This document shows, piece after piece, positions 1 through 8,611 of a stretch of DNA of 64,000 nucleotides. Both the position numbers and the translations under genes were made by a program. The notes under the pieces were generated by a model. It was not told the DNA's origin, made no database searches, and saw only the letters and a list, made by a program, of their open reading frames with translations. The first letter of the stretch is position 1; each line of letters starts with the position of its first letter. The stretch is from Prevotella sp. (GTDB lineage Bacteria; Bacteroidota; Bacteroidia; Bacteroidales; Bacteroidaceae). The DNA lies in the NCBI GenBank assembly GCA_017471245.1, contig JAFUVB010000005.1, positions 25,730 to 89,729 on the forward strand, written 5' to 3'.

Positions 1-1
1 C

Positions 2-493
2 TATGATGCTGATCAGCAGGGCTATCCCTATCTGAAGCGCTTCTTGATGGAGGCTTCCAAGCGCAAGCAGTGTTTCCTGGGCGAGAACATGAACAGCAAG
101 CTTGTGTTGCTCACCGATACCGTGTATCCGCTCATCAAGGTTACCTTTGGCGGCAACGACGAATTCCGCGACCCCATGGAGATAGATGCCGAGCAGTTTG
201 TGTCGGTGAAGGGATTCAAGGCAAAGGGAAAGCGAATTTCCACATGGGCCATACAGAGCATCGAGGAGCTGGAACCGCAGCGGTTGCCTGAACCTGAAGA
301 TGCCGAAGAAGAGTCGGCCGACGAAATGGAAGATGCTGATGAGGCAGAGCAGGATCCCGTAGCAGAGGTAGCTGCCATAGAAGAGCCCGACGAAGAACCC
401 GAGACCGATGCCGACGACCGGCAGCAAGCCCCACCGCCAGCTCACACATCCACACATACCGCTCAGTTAAGTCTTTTCCCAGATGAAGAATAG
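2..493 (+). CDS. parC: DNA topoisomerase IV subunit A (ParC/GyrA family), C-terminal part
   Basis: The open frame runs in from before the window; about 163 codons are visible and the true start is missing. The first residues read YDADQQGYPYLKRF, which fits the end of the beta-propeller domain of Bacteroidetes GyrA/ParC proteins. The protein ends in a long acidic, low-complexity tail rich in Glu, Asp and Pro (from about base 270) and finishes in QLSLFPDEE. The type II topoisomerase A subunit cuts and rejoins DNA and decatenates chromosomes with ParE. An internal ATG at 44 is not a start, because the frame upstream of it is open and coding. The stop overlaps the next gene by 11 bases, so the two are probably co-transcribed. 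ParC rather than GyrA is inferred from the neighbourhood and tail, not proven. Confidence 0.8.
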   Translation, partial: YDADQQGYPYLKRFLMEASKRKQCFLGENMNSKLVLLTDTVYPLIKVTFGGNDEFRDPMEIDAEQFVSVKGFKAKGKRISTWAIQSIEELEPQRLPEPEDAEEESADEMEDADEAEQDPVAEVAAIEEPDEEPETDADDRQQAPPPAHTSTHTAQLSLFPDEE

Positions 494-1259
494 TCTGTTC
501 ATTATATTGATGCTCGTGCTCCTGCCTTCGGCGGTAGTGGCACAGCAGCATGCCGCAGCCGAGAAGGCGTGGATGATAGGAGTGGGGGGAGTGAACATTC
601 TCGACACTTATATCAGTCCTGAAAAATACAGCGGCGAGGAGCTGCGCTTCGTTTCTTATGCTGCTTTCCACGGCAGCAAGCATCCGGAAATCGTGACGCA
701 GTTCACCCATGAGGGCAATCTGCAGATGGCATCGCCACGTTCTGACAATGCCGATGATTTGGCGGCATCCTATCGTTTCGCCTATGCCATGCGCCGAGAG
801 TGGAAACTGGGAGAGCGATTCTTCCTTCAGGCAGGTGCCCAGACCGACTTCTCGCTGGGCTTCCTCTACAACAGCAGGAATGGAAACAATCCCGCCCAGC
901 TGAAATCACACCTCTCCGTGGCTCCCAATGCCGTGGTTTGCTACAGCTTCCCCTTGTGGCGCAAGGAGATCGGCATACGCTATGAAGTGAGTGTTCCCCT
1001 CCTTGGAGCCATGTTCACACCCAACTACGGGCAGTCGTACTATGAGATTTTCTCGCGTGGCAACTATGATCACAACATTGCGTTCACCACTCCGTTCAAT
1101 GCCCCTTCTCTCGGACAGTTGCTGGCAGTGGACATTCCCATCAAGAAAACCACCGTGCGCCTCGGCTATTTGGGTGACTACAGGCAGGCGGATGTGAACA
1201 GCCTGAAATATCATACCTATTCCCATCTCCTCGTCATCGGACTGGTGAAGCACTTCTAA
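483..1259 (+). CDS. DUF3316 family outer-membrane beta-barrel protein
   Basis: 258 residues with a clear signal peptide (MKNSLFIILMLVLLPSAVVAQ). The mature part has alternating hydrophobic/polar stretches, many aromatic residues and a terminal Phe (LVKHF), as in small outer-membrane barrels. Its pattern matches the Bacteroidetes DUF3316 family, whose function is unknown. It starts inside the last codons of parC (11-base overlap), so it is probably translationally coupled to it. The 75 bases after it contain a short imperfect hairpin (arms near 1271 and 1307) before the S41 protease gene. No enzymatic motif is visible. Confidence 0.7.
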   Translation: MKNSLFIILMLVLLPSAVVAQQHAAAEKAWMIGVGGVNILDTYISPEKYSGEELRFVSYAAFHGSKHPEIVTQFTHEGNLQMASPRSDNADDLAASYRFAYAMRREWKLGERFFLQAGAQTDFSLGFLYNSRNGNNPAQLKSHLSVAPNAVVCYSFPLWRKEIGIRYEVSVPLLGAMFTPNYGQSYYEIFSRGNYDHNIAFTTPFNAPSLGQLLAVDIPIKKTTVRLGYLGDYRQADVNSLKYHTYSHLLVIGLVKHF

Positions 1260-1334
1260 CATCATGTGAGCTCGCCGAAACGCCTCTTCTTCGATGAAGT
1301 TGAGGTAGGCGAGACTTCAATAAACTATCTGTCT

Positions 1335-2342
1335 ATGTCAGCAAAAAAGAAAATATATATCGCGTTGTCCGTGTTGCTCGGTGTGTTTTTGTGCGCTTCC
1401 TGTGTTGATGAGGAAGAGTTCAAGAACAATAACCAGGGAAATTTCGAGGCTCTGTGGAAGATCATGGATGAGCACTACTGCTTCTTCCGTGAGAAAAACA
1501 TCGACTGGAATGCCATTCACGACAAATATGCCAAGCAGGTGAACGGCAATATGAACAGGGATCAGCTGTTTGAAGTGCTTGCCAACATGATCGGTGAGCT
1601 GCGCGACGGGCATGTCAACCTGTACACTTCATTCGATATGGGGCGCAACTGGTCGTGGCACGAGGACTTTCCGAGCAATTTTTCCGACTCCCTGTTTAAC
1701 CAATACATGGGGAACGATTATAAGATTGCGGCAGGATTGAAATATAAGACACTCGACGATAATATAGGTTATGTGTATTATGGTTCGTTCTCTTCAGCCA
1801 TCGGAGATGGAAACCTCGACGAGGTGATGATGGAACTTGCGCCCACGCGTGCATTGATTCTCGACTTGCGCAATAACACCGGCGGCAACCTCACATACGC
1901 GGAGAAACTGGCAGCACGGTTCGTCAATGAGGAAACACTGGTGGGCTATATGCAGCATAAGACAGGTCGCGGTCATGATGACTTCTCTGCCCTTGAGGAA
2001 CAGCGCATCAAACCCAGCAAAGGTGTTCGTTGGCAGAAGAAGGTGATTGTGCTGACCAACCGCAGCGTATACAGTGCAGCCAATGAATTTGTGAAATACA
2101 TGAAGAGTCTTCCGCAGGTTACCATTGTTGGCGATAATACCGGCGGCGGTGCCGGTCTGCCTTTCTCAAGTGAGCTGCCTAACGGATGGGGTGTTCGTTT
2201 CTCTGCCTGTCCGATGTATGATGTGAACAAGCAGAGCACCGAAAGCGGTATTGCGCCCCACCATGCTGTGTCGCTCAGCCAGGAGGATCTCCTGAAGGGC
2301 AGGGACACCATCATCGAGTTTGCGCGCAGTATCGTTCCATGA
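1335..2342 (+). CDS. S41 family peptidase, lipoprotein
   Basis: 335 residues from the ATG at 1335. The open frame extends back to a GTG at 1266, but only the 1335 start puts a lipoprotein signal first (MSAKKKIYIALSVLLGVFLC followed by ASC, lipobox Cys). The C-terminal half carries S41/tail-specific protease signatures: LDLRNNTGG around residues 175-185, and NRSVYSAANEF, in which Ser247 is the likely nucleophile. A GDNTGGGAGLPFS segment follows, typical of the family. It should be a membrane-anchored periplasmic or surface serine protease; the substrate is unknown. It shares its direction with parC and the ABC ATPase gene and may be in one transcript with them. Confidence 0.85.
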   Translation: MSAKKKIYIALSVLLGVFLCASCVDEEEFKNNNQGNFEALWKIMDEHYCFFREKNIDWNAIHDKYAKQVNGNMNRDQLFEVLANMIGELRDGHVNLYTSFDMGRNWSWHEDFPSNFSDSLFNQYMGNDYKIAAGLKYKTLDDNIGYVYYGSFSSAIGDGNLDEVMMELAPTRALILDLRNNTGGNLTYAEKLAARFVNEETLVGYMQHKTGRGHDDFSALEEQRIKPSKGVRWQKKVIVLTNRSVYSAANEFVKYMKSLPQVTIVGDNTGGGAGLPFSSELPNGWGVRFSACPMYDVNKQSTESGIAPHHAVSLSQEDLLKGRDTIIEFARSIVP

Positions 2343-2396
2343 CACACCGAGCGTTGATGCAGAAAGAGACAATCACTCAAAAAAAGCTTTGAAAAA

Positions 2397-3167
2397 ATGA
2401 TCACACTGACCTCGCTAACCATAGGTTATAACACCAAAAACAGCAAGAAAATCGTGGCTGAGAACATTTCTGCCTCCATTCAGGAGGGGGAACTCACTTG
2501 CCTGATCGGCCCCAACGGGGTGGGGAAGTCTACCTTGCTGCGCACGCTCAGTGCTTTCCAACCGCCCCTTTCCGGTGAGATAGCCATCAACGGGCAGGCA
2601 CTGTCGAGGCTCACCGACCGGCAACTCAGCCGCCTGATAGGCATCGTGCTCACCACCAAACCCGACATACAGAACATGTCGGTGTATGAACTCGTATCTT
2701 TAGGGCGCAGTCCGTATACCGGTTTCTGGGGGAAACTATCCGACGAGGATAAGCATATCGTGGAAGAGAGCATCCAGATGGTGGGTATCAGCCACTTGGA
2801 GAAGCGCATGGTGCAGACACTGAGCGACGGAGAACGCCAGAAAATGATGATTGCCAAGGCATTGGCACAGCAGACTCCCGTCATCTTCCTCGACGAGCCC
2901 ACTGCCTTTCTCGATTATCCCAGCAAGGTGGAGATGCTCCAACTGCTCCATCAGCTGAGTCGTGAAACGCAGAAGACCATTTTCCTTTCAACCCACGATT
3001 TGGAGCTCGCCCTGCAGATTGCCGACACACTCTGGCTGATGCAGCCGCAGAGACCCGTAGCTATCGGTACGCCAAGAGCACTCGCCCAAGGAGGGCAGTT
3101 AGGGGCTTTCCTCAATCGTCCGGGACTGCATTTCAACGAAACGACACTGGCCATTCACGTGGAATAG
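2397..3167 (+). CDS. ABC transporter ATP-binding protein, FecE/BtuD type
   Basis: 256 residues. Walker A is at residues 38-46 (GPNGVGKST), the signature is LSDGERQK, Walker B is VIFLDEPTAFLD, and the switch His is in STHDLELAL. The sequence type is that of iron-siderophore, haem or cobalamin importers (FecE, FhuC, BtuD). Such an ATPase normally works with a FecCD-type permease and a binding protein, but neither lies within the window on either side, so it is an orphan here. The stop codon lies inside a perfect inverted repeat that looks like a terminator. Substrate is not assignable. Confidence 0.85.
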   Translation: MITLTSLTIGYNTKNSKKIVAENISASIQEGELTCLIGPNGVGKSTLLRTLSAFQPPLSGEIAINGQALSRLTDRQLSRLIGIVLTTKPDIQNMSVYELVSLGRSPYTGFWGKLSDEDKHIVEESIQMVGISHLEKRMVQTLSDGERQKMMIAKALAQQTPVIFLDEPTAFLDYPSKVEMLQLLHQLSRETQKTIFLSTHDLELALQIADTLWLMQPQRPVAIGTPRALAQGGQLGAFLNRPGLHFNETTLAIHVE

Positions 3168-3179
3168 CCAGTGTCGTTT
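3139..3179 (+). terminator. Perfect 13-bp inverted repeat spanning the stop of the ABC ATPase gene
   Basis: The arms AAACGACACTGGC (3139-3151) and its exact complement (3167-3179) enclose a 15-base loop that contains the last codons. The TAG stop is at 3165-3167. T-rich sequence follows (TTTACTTTCC). It lies between convergent genes, so it can end transcription of the ATPase gene. Confidence 0.6.
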
Positions 3180-3269
3180 ACTTTCCGTTGCGTTGTTCGT
3201 ATTGTCGTTTGTTACGTATCTTTCTTTCTGTATTGATGTTTGTAGCCAGAAGAGCAGGCAACGCGGATG

Positions 3270-3452
3270 CTATTTTGTTTCATCTTCATAATCCCAGATG
3301 GAAAATGGCTTAACGCGTATCTCGCTCTTGTCCATAATCATTGGCTCATCAAATACTTCCATTTGCGTTTCTTGTGATTCTGCCAATAGACTTTCGTCTT
3401 CATTGGCAAAGGCAATGCGGCCGATGGCTGGTATTTTATATAGTTTTTTCAT
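3270..3452 (-). CDS. Small protein, unknown function
   Basis: 60 residues, beginning MKKLYKIPAIGRIAF and followed by an acidic, Ser/Glu-rich stretch. Short proteins of the form MKK-x-Y-x-x-P, with no obvious signal peptide or helix-rich fold, are common in Prevotella; their role is unknown. The start is preceded by GGAAGGAACC. It begins 29 bases after the end of the secreted protein gene on the same strand, so it is probably the second gene of that operon. I cannot assign a function. Confidence 0.55.
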   Translation of the reverse strand: MKKLYKIPAIGRIAFANEDESLLAESQETQMEVFDEPMIMDKSEIRVKPFSIWDYEDETK

Positions 3453-3481
3453 TGTAGTTTTCTGTTTTTATGGTTCCTTCC

Positions 3482-4609
3482 TCATTTAACTATCACTTTC
3501 CTGCCATTGCGGATATAGATGCCCTTTCCTGAGGGCGCATCCACGCGCATGCCCTTCAGGTTATACCAATTGTCATCTTTCAGGCACGAGCCATCATCGG
3601 TGATGCCATTGATTCCTGTGGTAGCTTCCTCTCCGAAAGCATAGAAATCCTTTGCTCCTGTATCTTTGATGACGAGGTAGACTGAGCCGGCAGGGAACTC
3701 GACACCTGTATTCACTCTATAGAAACCGACTTTCCCATTCTTCGCGGCAATGCCATAGATCGTGCTTGCATCTCCGACTACAGATTTACTGCCAACTTTC
3801 AGCAAGTTGTCGTTAAGTTTTTCCACAGTTCCCATGCTGAGCTTACGTGCGATATAATGATTCATATCACCATATAATATGACTGGAGTGCCAAGGGGAA
3901 CTTGTTTAACCTCTTCGAGGGTCACTTTCTGTTTGTTTGCATCCGTAACGATATACACTTTCAGGTTCTTGGTGTCCGTGAAATCATAATCGGTTGAAGT
4001 CAATGTTACAAATGATGAGTAGGAGTCATATTTTTTCGTAACAACAATATCACCTTCTTTGGAAATTTTTTTGAATAAGTACGAATATTTGGTGTTTTTT
4101 GTCTTGTTGCAGGAAAAAGTAGTGGTAGAGTTGCATATATACAAACCGGTGGCTGTGTTTTTGAAAGTAACTCCATTATTGTTTAATTCTATCGTCCACT
4201 TTATCCTGCTGTATGTATCATCTTTCACTCTCTTTAAATCTTTTGTAGAATCGGAAGTGCCTGTTCCACCTTGAATAAACTCTCCCGAAGCAGTGAATTG
4301 TAAATAATAAGTATTAGCTTCTCCTTCTACAGGAATCAGTTTGATGCCATCAGGAATCTGAACTGCTGGCGACAACAAAAGATTGTTGATCATATTTGTC
4401 TTGCTGGGTTTTGATGTAGCAAAAGGCTTATCTTCTGTTCCTTTTAGTGCATACTCCCCATCGACTTGGCAGATGGCATACTCGTCTTCGACATCAATAT
4501 CTTCCAAAGATGTCACCTTTTGATAAAGCTCTTCTGCGCTCACTTGCGTGCTGCCTGCTATCAGCAGTGCAGCAATAAAAAGAATTCTGATTGAAAATCT
4601 ATATTCCAT
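3482..4609 (-). CDS. Secreted protein with C-terminal GIYI-x-NGRKVIVK tail
   Basis: 375 residues. There is a signal peptide of about 25 residues (cut near QVSAEE). The middle region is rich in Thr, Ser, Lys and Tyr and contains repeated phrases such as TATGLYIC and SGEFIQGG, suggestive of beta-trefoil or fascin-like lectin folds, but this is only a resemblance. The last 30 residues (WYNLKGMRVD then GKGIYIRNGRKVIVK) form the tail seen on many secreted Prevotella proteins, similar to type IX secretion C-terminal domains. It is transcribed from its own -7 box at 4630-4637, divergent from the MATE gene. Function unknown. Confidence 0.65.
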   Translation of the reverse strand: MEYRFSIRILFIAALLIAGSTQVSAEELYQKVTSLEDIDVEDEYAICQVDGEYALKGTEDKPFATSKPSKTNMINNLLLSPAVQIPDGIKLIPVEGEANTYYLQFTASGEFIQGGTGTSDSTKDLKRVKDDTYSRIKWTIELNNNGVTFKNTATGLYICNSTTTFSCNKTKNTKYSYLFKKISKEGDIVVTKKYDSYSSFVTLTSTDYDFTDTKNLKVYIVTDANKQKVTLEEVKQVPLGTPVILYGDMNHYIARKLSMGTVEKLNDNLLKVGSKSVVGDASTIYGIAAKNGKVGFYRVNTGVEFPAGSVYLVIKDTGAKDFYAFGEEATTGINGITDDGSCLKDDNWYNLKGMRVDAPSGKGIYIRNGRKVIVK

Positions 4610-4629
4610 AAAGTTGTTGATTTTTGTGA

Positions 4630-4637
4630 CAAAGGTA
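4630..4637 (-). promoter_or_regulatory. -7 promoter box TACCTTTG for the secreted protein gene
   Basis: A perfect Bacteroidetes TAnnTTTG box on the minus strand. It ends 20 bases before the ATG at 4609, which predicts a leader of about 13-16 bases. CAAA at 4656-4659 supplies a TTTG -33 element at a suitable distance. Confidence 0.7.
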
Positions 4638-4764
4638 TGAATATTTTAGACAAACAAAGAGAATATGCGAATAATTAACAAAATTTATACATAAAGGATC
4701 TTGCGATGAATTGTTACATTTTACAAAAACTACCGACAAATGAACAAATATGAATTATTATTCG

Positions 4765-4772
4765 TATCTTTG
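4765..4772 (+). promoter_or_regulatory. -7 promoter box TATCTTTG for the MATE gene
   Basis: A perfect TAnnTTTG box. The predicted start of transcription is near 4777-4779. This rules out the upstream TTG codon at 4778 as a useful start and supports the ATG at 4793, 20 bases after the box. Confidence 0.75.
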
Positions 4773-4792
4773 CATCCTTGAAGAAAGAACCG

Positions 4793-6172
4793 ATGAAAAA
4801 AAGTGATGTGTTATTGGAAATGATTCGCGACGGTCAGCGAATGACAGGCGGACAGAAACTCAACTTGATATATCAGTTGAGTATTCCTTCCATATTGGCA
4901 CAGATCACGAGTGTGATGATGTTTTTCATCGACCAGGCTATGGTTGGGCGTATCGGTGTGGAAGCAGCGGCAGCCTGTGGCTTAGTTGAATCCTCAACGT
5001 GGCTTTGTGGCAGTATGACAAGCGCTGCCTCGATGGGTTTTTCCGTGCAAGTGGCTCATTTCATCGGTGCAAAAGATTTTGAAAAGGCGCGTTCCGTATT
5101 TCGCCACGGGCTGATTTGCACATTGCTGTTCAGCCTTTTCATCAGCATTGTCGGGCTTTTGATATCTGGCAGGTTGCCTTTTTGGTTAGGCGGCGGTGCA
5201 GATATTGCAGGCGATGCCACCATCTATTTTGCCGTATTCATGATGGTGATCCCGTTTTTCCAGCTTTCCAATCTGTCGGGAGCCATGCTCAAGTGTTCGG
5301 GCAACATGCGCATACCCAGTATTATGAGTGTGATGATGTGCGTGTTGGATGTGTGTTTCAATTACATCTTCATCTTTGTGTTCCATCTTGGAGTGCTGGG
5401 TGTGGCCATCGGCACAGGGCTTGCCATTGTGATTGGCGGCAGCGTGCAGGCATATTATGCAGTGTTCAAGAGCGATATGCTTTCTTTGGTGAGAAGAATG
5501 GAGAGGTTCGTGTTTAATTGGGACTACATCAGGAATGCCCTGAAGATAAGTGCTCCGATGGCAGCACAGTCGATATTGATGAGCGGGGCGCAGATTGTGA
5601 GCACCATGATTGTGGCTCCTTTGGGCAATATTGCCATAGCAGCCAACACATTTGCCATCACTGCCGAGAGCCTTTGCTATATGCCTGGCTACGGAATAGG
5701 TGATGCTGCAACCACCTTGATAGGTCAGAGCATGGGTGCGGAGCGCAAGGAACTGTGCAAGAGCTTTGCCAGAATGGCTGTGTTCTCGGGCATGATTGTG
5801 ATGGCTCTGATGGGGGCTGTGATGTATTTGACTGCTCCTCAGCTCATGGCAATCATGACTCCTGTGCAGGATATCGTGGATCTGGGTGCTGCGGTATTGA
5901 GGATCGAGGCTTTTGCAGAACCCATGTTTGCTGCATCAATCGTATGCTATAGCGTTTTCGTTGGTGCCGGCGACACCTTCAAGCCTGCCTTGATGAACCT
6001 GTGTTCGATGTGGTTGGTGCGCCTTACATTGGCTGCTCTGCTTGCCCGCGACTATGGATTGCGCGGTGTATGGACGGCAATGGCAATCGAACTGGTTTTC
6101 CGTGGAAGCATTTTCTTGTGGAGATTGTTCCGTGGGAAATGGATTGAGAGACCGTTGAGCATTGACCATTGA
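4793..6172 (+). CDS. MATE family multidrug/cation antiporter
   Basis: 459 residues with about twelve hydrophobic segments in two similar halves. The N-terminal half carries LNLIYQLSIPSILAQ and the motif QAMVGRIG; the C-terminal half carries SAPMAAQSILMSGAQI and GIGDAATTLIGQSMGA, matching the duplicated MATE (DinF/NorM-like) fold. It exports organic cations or drugs in exchange for Na+ or H+ across the inner membrane. The start was chosen at 4793 because the promoter box makes the TTG at 4778 unlikely. Oddly, the last five residues and the TGA stop (6170-6172) are encoded by the first units of the 7-bp repeat array that follows, so the array has overwritten or supplied the natural end of the gene. 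Confidence 0.9.
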   Translation: MKKSDVLLEMIRDGQRMTGGQKLNLIYQLSIPSILAQITSVMMFFIDQAMVGRIGVEAAAACGLVESSTWLCGSMTSAASMGFSVQVAHFIGAKDFEKARSVFRHGLICTLLFSLFISIVGLLISGRLPFWLGGGADIAGDATIYFAVFMMVIPFFQLSNLSGAMLKCSGNMRIPSIMSVMMCVLDVCFNYIFIFVFHLGVLGVAIGTGLAIVIGGSVQAYYAVFKSDMLSLVRRMERFVFNWDYIRNALKISAPMAAQSILMSGAQIVSTMIVAPLGNIAIAANTFAITAESLCYMPGYGIGDAATTLIGQSMGAERKELCKSFARMAVFSGMIVMALMGAVMYLTAPQLMAIMTPVQDIVDLGAAVLRIEAFAEPMFAASIVCYSVFVGAGDTFKPALMNLCSMWLVRLTLAALLARDYGLRGVWTAMAIELVFRGSIFLWRLFRGKWIERPLSIDH

Positions 6173-6270
6173 CCGTTGACCATTGAACATTGAGTATTGA
6201 ACATTGACCATTGAACATTGAGCATTGACCATTGAGTATTGAGCATTGACCATTGAGCATTGACCGTTGG
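6152..6270 (+). repeat. Heptad array, 17 units of NYRTTGA
   Basis: Uninterrupted 7-bp units from 6152 to 6270, such as CCATTGA, GCATTGA, ACATTGA, GTATTGA and CCGTTGA. The last five bases of most units are fixed (ATTGA) and the first two vary. All units are in one orientation. The third unit (6166-6172) supplies the stop codon of the MATE gene. The array also produces spurious ORFs with a 7-residue period on the other strand. Confidence 0.9.
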
Positions 6271-6331
6271 GCTATAATCAATAAACGTGAACCAATAACT
6301 GTTAAACAATAACCGATAAAAACAAAAGAAG

Positions 6332-8356
6332 ATGAAAACAAAAATGCTAACAATTGCGCTCGCCTTTGCGGCTTCAACGGCATGGGCGCAGAGCGGGACT
6401 TCTGGAATTGACCGGTCGAATCTCGACTTGTCTGTTCGTCCCGGAGACAATTTCTATCAGTATGCCGCAGGCGGATGGCTCAAGAACAATCCCCTTGATG
6501 CGGAGCATGTGGACAATGGGGCTTTCACCGAACTGAGTGAGCTGAGCCAGAAACGCATACAGGAGCTCATTCTGCAGTATGCCGACGGTAAGCAGGCGAA
6601 AGGCTCGCTGGGGCAGAAAATAGGCAGTCTCTACCGTTTGATGATGGATAGTGTGAGGCTGAACAAGGAGGGATTTGCTCCTATCAAGCCCACTTTGGCA
6701 AAGATTGCCGCCATCAAGACGCGCAAGGAGTATCAGCTGGTTACCGCACAGCTCGACCGCAGGGGAGAGAGTACGATGATGTTCGGCATCGGCGTGGGTG
6801 CCGACATGCGCAATGCCGATATGAACCTGGTGAGCATCGGACAGGGCGGACTGGGACTCAGCTCACGTGACTACTACCTGAACGATGATGCCCAGACCGT
6901 GAAAATACGCGACACGTATAAGTCGGTGATGAAGAATCTCTTCAAGATGGTGGGCAACGATGAAGCTGCTGCTGAGAAGAAAATGCAGGCTGTGATGGCT
7001 ATTGAGACGCGCATTGCGAAGGCAAGCTACAGCCGTGTGGAGTTGCGCGACATTGACAAGAACTATCACAAGATGACATACGCTCAGTTGGTGGAGGATT
7101 ATCCTGGCATCGACTGGGGCAATGTGTTCCTTCTCTCCGGCTTCCCGGCATTCAATTTGGTTGACGTTGGTCAGCCGGAACCCATCCACGAGGTTGAGAA
7201 GATTCTGGCAGAAGCACCCTTGGAGGATCTGAAATCGTATGCCGAGATACGCGTGATCATGGGCGCGGCAGGACAGATGAGCGATGATTTCCGCAAGGAA
7301 TCGTTCAGATTGAGCCAGGTGATGAACGGTGTTCAGCAGGATCGTCCGCGCTGGAAGCGTGCCGTTGGGCTGGTGAGCGGTGTGATGGGCGAGGCCGTGG
7401 GCAAGCTGTATGTGGAGAAATACTTCCCCGAAAGCAGCAAGCAGCAGATGCTCTCGTTGGTGAAAAACCTGCAAGTGGCACTGGCTCAGCGCATCGAAGA
7501 GGCCACATGGATGAGCCCGGAGACCAAGGCACAGGCAAAAGACAAGCTTGACAACTTCATCATCAAGATTGGTTATCCCGACAAATGGAAGGATTATAGC
7601 GGTCTTCAGGTTGACGAAAGCCTCTCGCTCTATGAGAACCTGCAGAACATCTCGGAATATATGACCCTTGATGAGCTGCAGCGCAAGGTGAACAAACCTG
7701 TTGACAAGATGGAATGGCTGATGACACCACAGACCATCAACGCCTATTACAACCCGACAACCAACGAGATCTGTTTCCCGGCAGCCATCTTGCAGCCTCC
7801 TTTCTTCGACCCGAATGCCGACGATGCCGTAAACTATGGTGCCATCGGTGGCGTGATTGGTCATGAGATGAGCCATGGTTTCGACGATCAAGGCTCGCAG
7901 TTTGATAAGACGGGAAACCAGCACAACTGGTGGACAGAGGAAGACAAGAAGAACTATACCCAGCGCACCAAGGTGCTTGAAGACTTCTTCAGCACGGTGG
8001 AAGCTGTTCCCGGAAAGAACATCAACGGCAAGCAGACGCTCGGAGAGAATATCGGCGACAACGGCGGACTGAACGTTGCTTTCCGCGCATTGCAGAACAC
8101 AATGAAGGAAAAGGCACTCGGCACCATCGACGGGTTCACTCCTGAGCAGCGCTTCTTCCTTTCCTGGGCTCGTGTGTGGGCAAGCAATATGCGCCCGGAA
8201 TACGTGGACTATCTCATCACCGTGGATACCCATTCGCCCAACAAGGCTCGTGTGAATGCCGCTCTGCCTCACATCGATGCATGGTATGACGCATTCAAGG
8301 TGAAGAAGGGCAACAAACTCTTCATCCCGAAGAAGAAGAGAGCCCACATTTGGTAG
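6332..8356 (+). CDS. pepO: M13 family zinc metallopeptidase (neprilysin/PepO type)
   Basis: 674 residues, signal peptide MKTKMLTIALAFAASTAWAQ. The zinc site HEMSH has His511 and His515 with Glu512 catalytic; the third ligand is Glu572 in GENIGDNGG. The family motif NAYYNPTTNEICFPA lies just before the zinc site. The N-terminal M13_N domain (about residues 40-430) begins RPGDNFYQYAAGGWL. Full length for the family. It is exported and cleaves small to medium peptides in the periplasm or on the surface. A good purine-rich ribosome site (AAAAGAAG) precedes the ATG. The heptad array lies between it and the MATE gene. Confidence 0.93.
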   Translation: MKTKMLTIALAFAASTAWAQSGTSGIDRSNLDLSVRPGDNFYQYAAGGWLKNNPLDAEHVDNGAFTELSELSQKRIQELILQYADGKQAKGSLGQKIGSLYRLMMDSVRLNKEGFAPIKPTLAKIAAIKTRKEYQLVTAQLDRRGESTMMFGIGVGADMRNADMNLVSIGQGGLGLSSRDYYLNDDAQTVKIRDTYKSVMKNLFKMVGNDEAAAEKKMQAVMAIETRIAKASYSRVELRDIDKNYHKMTYAQLVEDYPGIDWGNVFLLSGFPAFNLVDVGQPEPIHEVEKILAEAPLEDLKSYAEIRVIMGAAGQMSDDFRKESFRLSQVMNGVQQDRPRWKRAVGLVSGVMGEAVGKLYVEKYFPESSKQQMLSLVKNLQVALAQRIEEATWMSPETKAQAKDKLDNFIIKIGYPDKWKDYSGLQVDESLSLYENLQNISEYMTLDELQRKVNKPVDKMEWLMTPQTINAYYNPTTNEICFPAAILQPPFFDPNADDAVNYGAIGGVIGHEMSHGFDDQGSQFDKTGNQHNWWTEEDKKNYTQRTKVLEDFFSTVEAVPGKNINGKQTLGENIGDNGGLNVAFRALQNTMKEKALGTIDGFTPEQRFFLSWARVWASNMRPEYVDYLITVDTHSPNKARVNAALPHIDAWYDAFKVKKGNKLFIPKKKRAHIW

Positions 8357-8390
8357 TTTGCTTGGGGATCATATTCCTGAATTCAGTTTT

Positions 8391-8500
8391 CAAAAGATGA
8401 TGCTTTGCATGTCAAAACATCATCTTTTGCGTGTTAGAACCATACGTTTGAGCAGGCAAAACCGTATGTTTTGCAGATTGAAACCATATCTTTTTTGAGG
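8391..8500 (+). repeat. 22-bp periodic array, 5 units, beginning with a strong hairpin
   Basis: Five consecutive 22-bp units start at 8391, 8413, 8435, 8457 and 8479. Each has the form CAAAACCNTATNTTTTG plus about five variable bases. The first two units also form a perfect 12-bp stem (CAAAAGATGATG at 8391-8402, complement at 8418-8429), a plausible terminator for the M13 gene. Related arrays occur near 22.6, 40.5 and 50.7 kb. Confidence 0.8.
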
Positions 8501-8611
8501 GCAGTGGGCTGTGGTTTCATGATGAGCCTTCAGCTATCCCCCTATGCCAAAACAAGAAATTATCTGTATATGCGTGTAAGTGCCTAAAATAGAGGGCTTT
8601 ATCAAATTTTA

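Noticed and set aside
1266-1334. GTG start at 1266 for the S41 protease
   Set aside because: It would bury the lipoprotein signal peptide inside the protein.
6024-6450. Minus-strand ORFs rich in repeated VNAQCSM-like heptapeptides
   Set aside because: They are translations of the 7-bp DNA array; the 7-residue period follows from 7 bases read in triplets. Similar ORFs at 21840-22283, 22456-22693 and 40561-40911 were rejected too.
6863-8347. 494-codon open frame on the minus strand opposite the M13 gene
   Set aside because: The plus strand encodes a complete, motif-perfect peptidase; the antisense frame has no domain, signal peptide or start context and results from codon bias.
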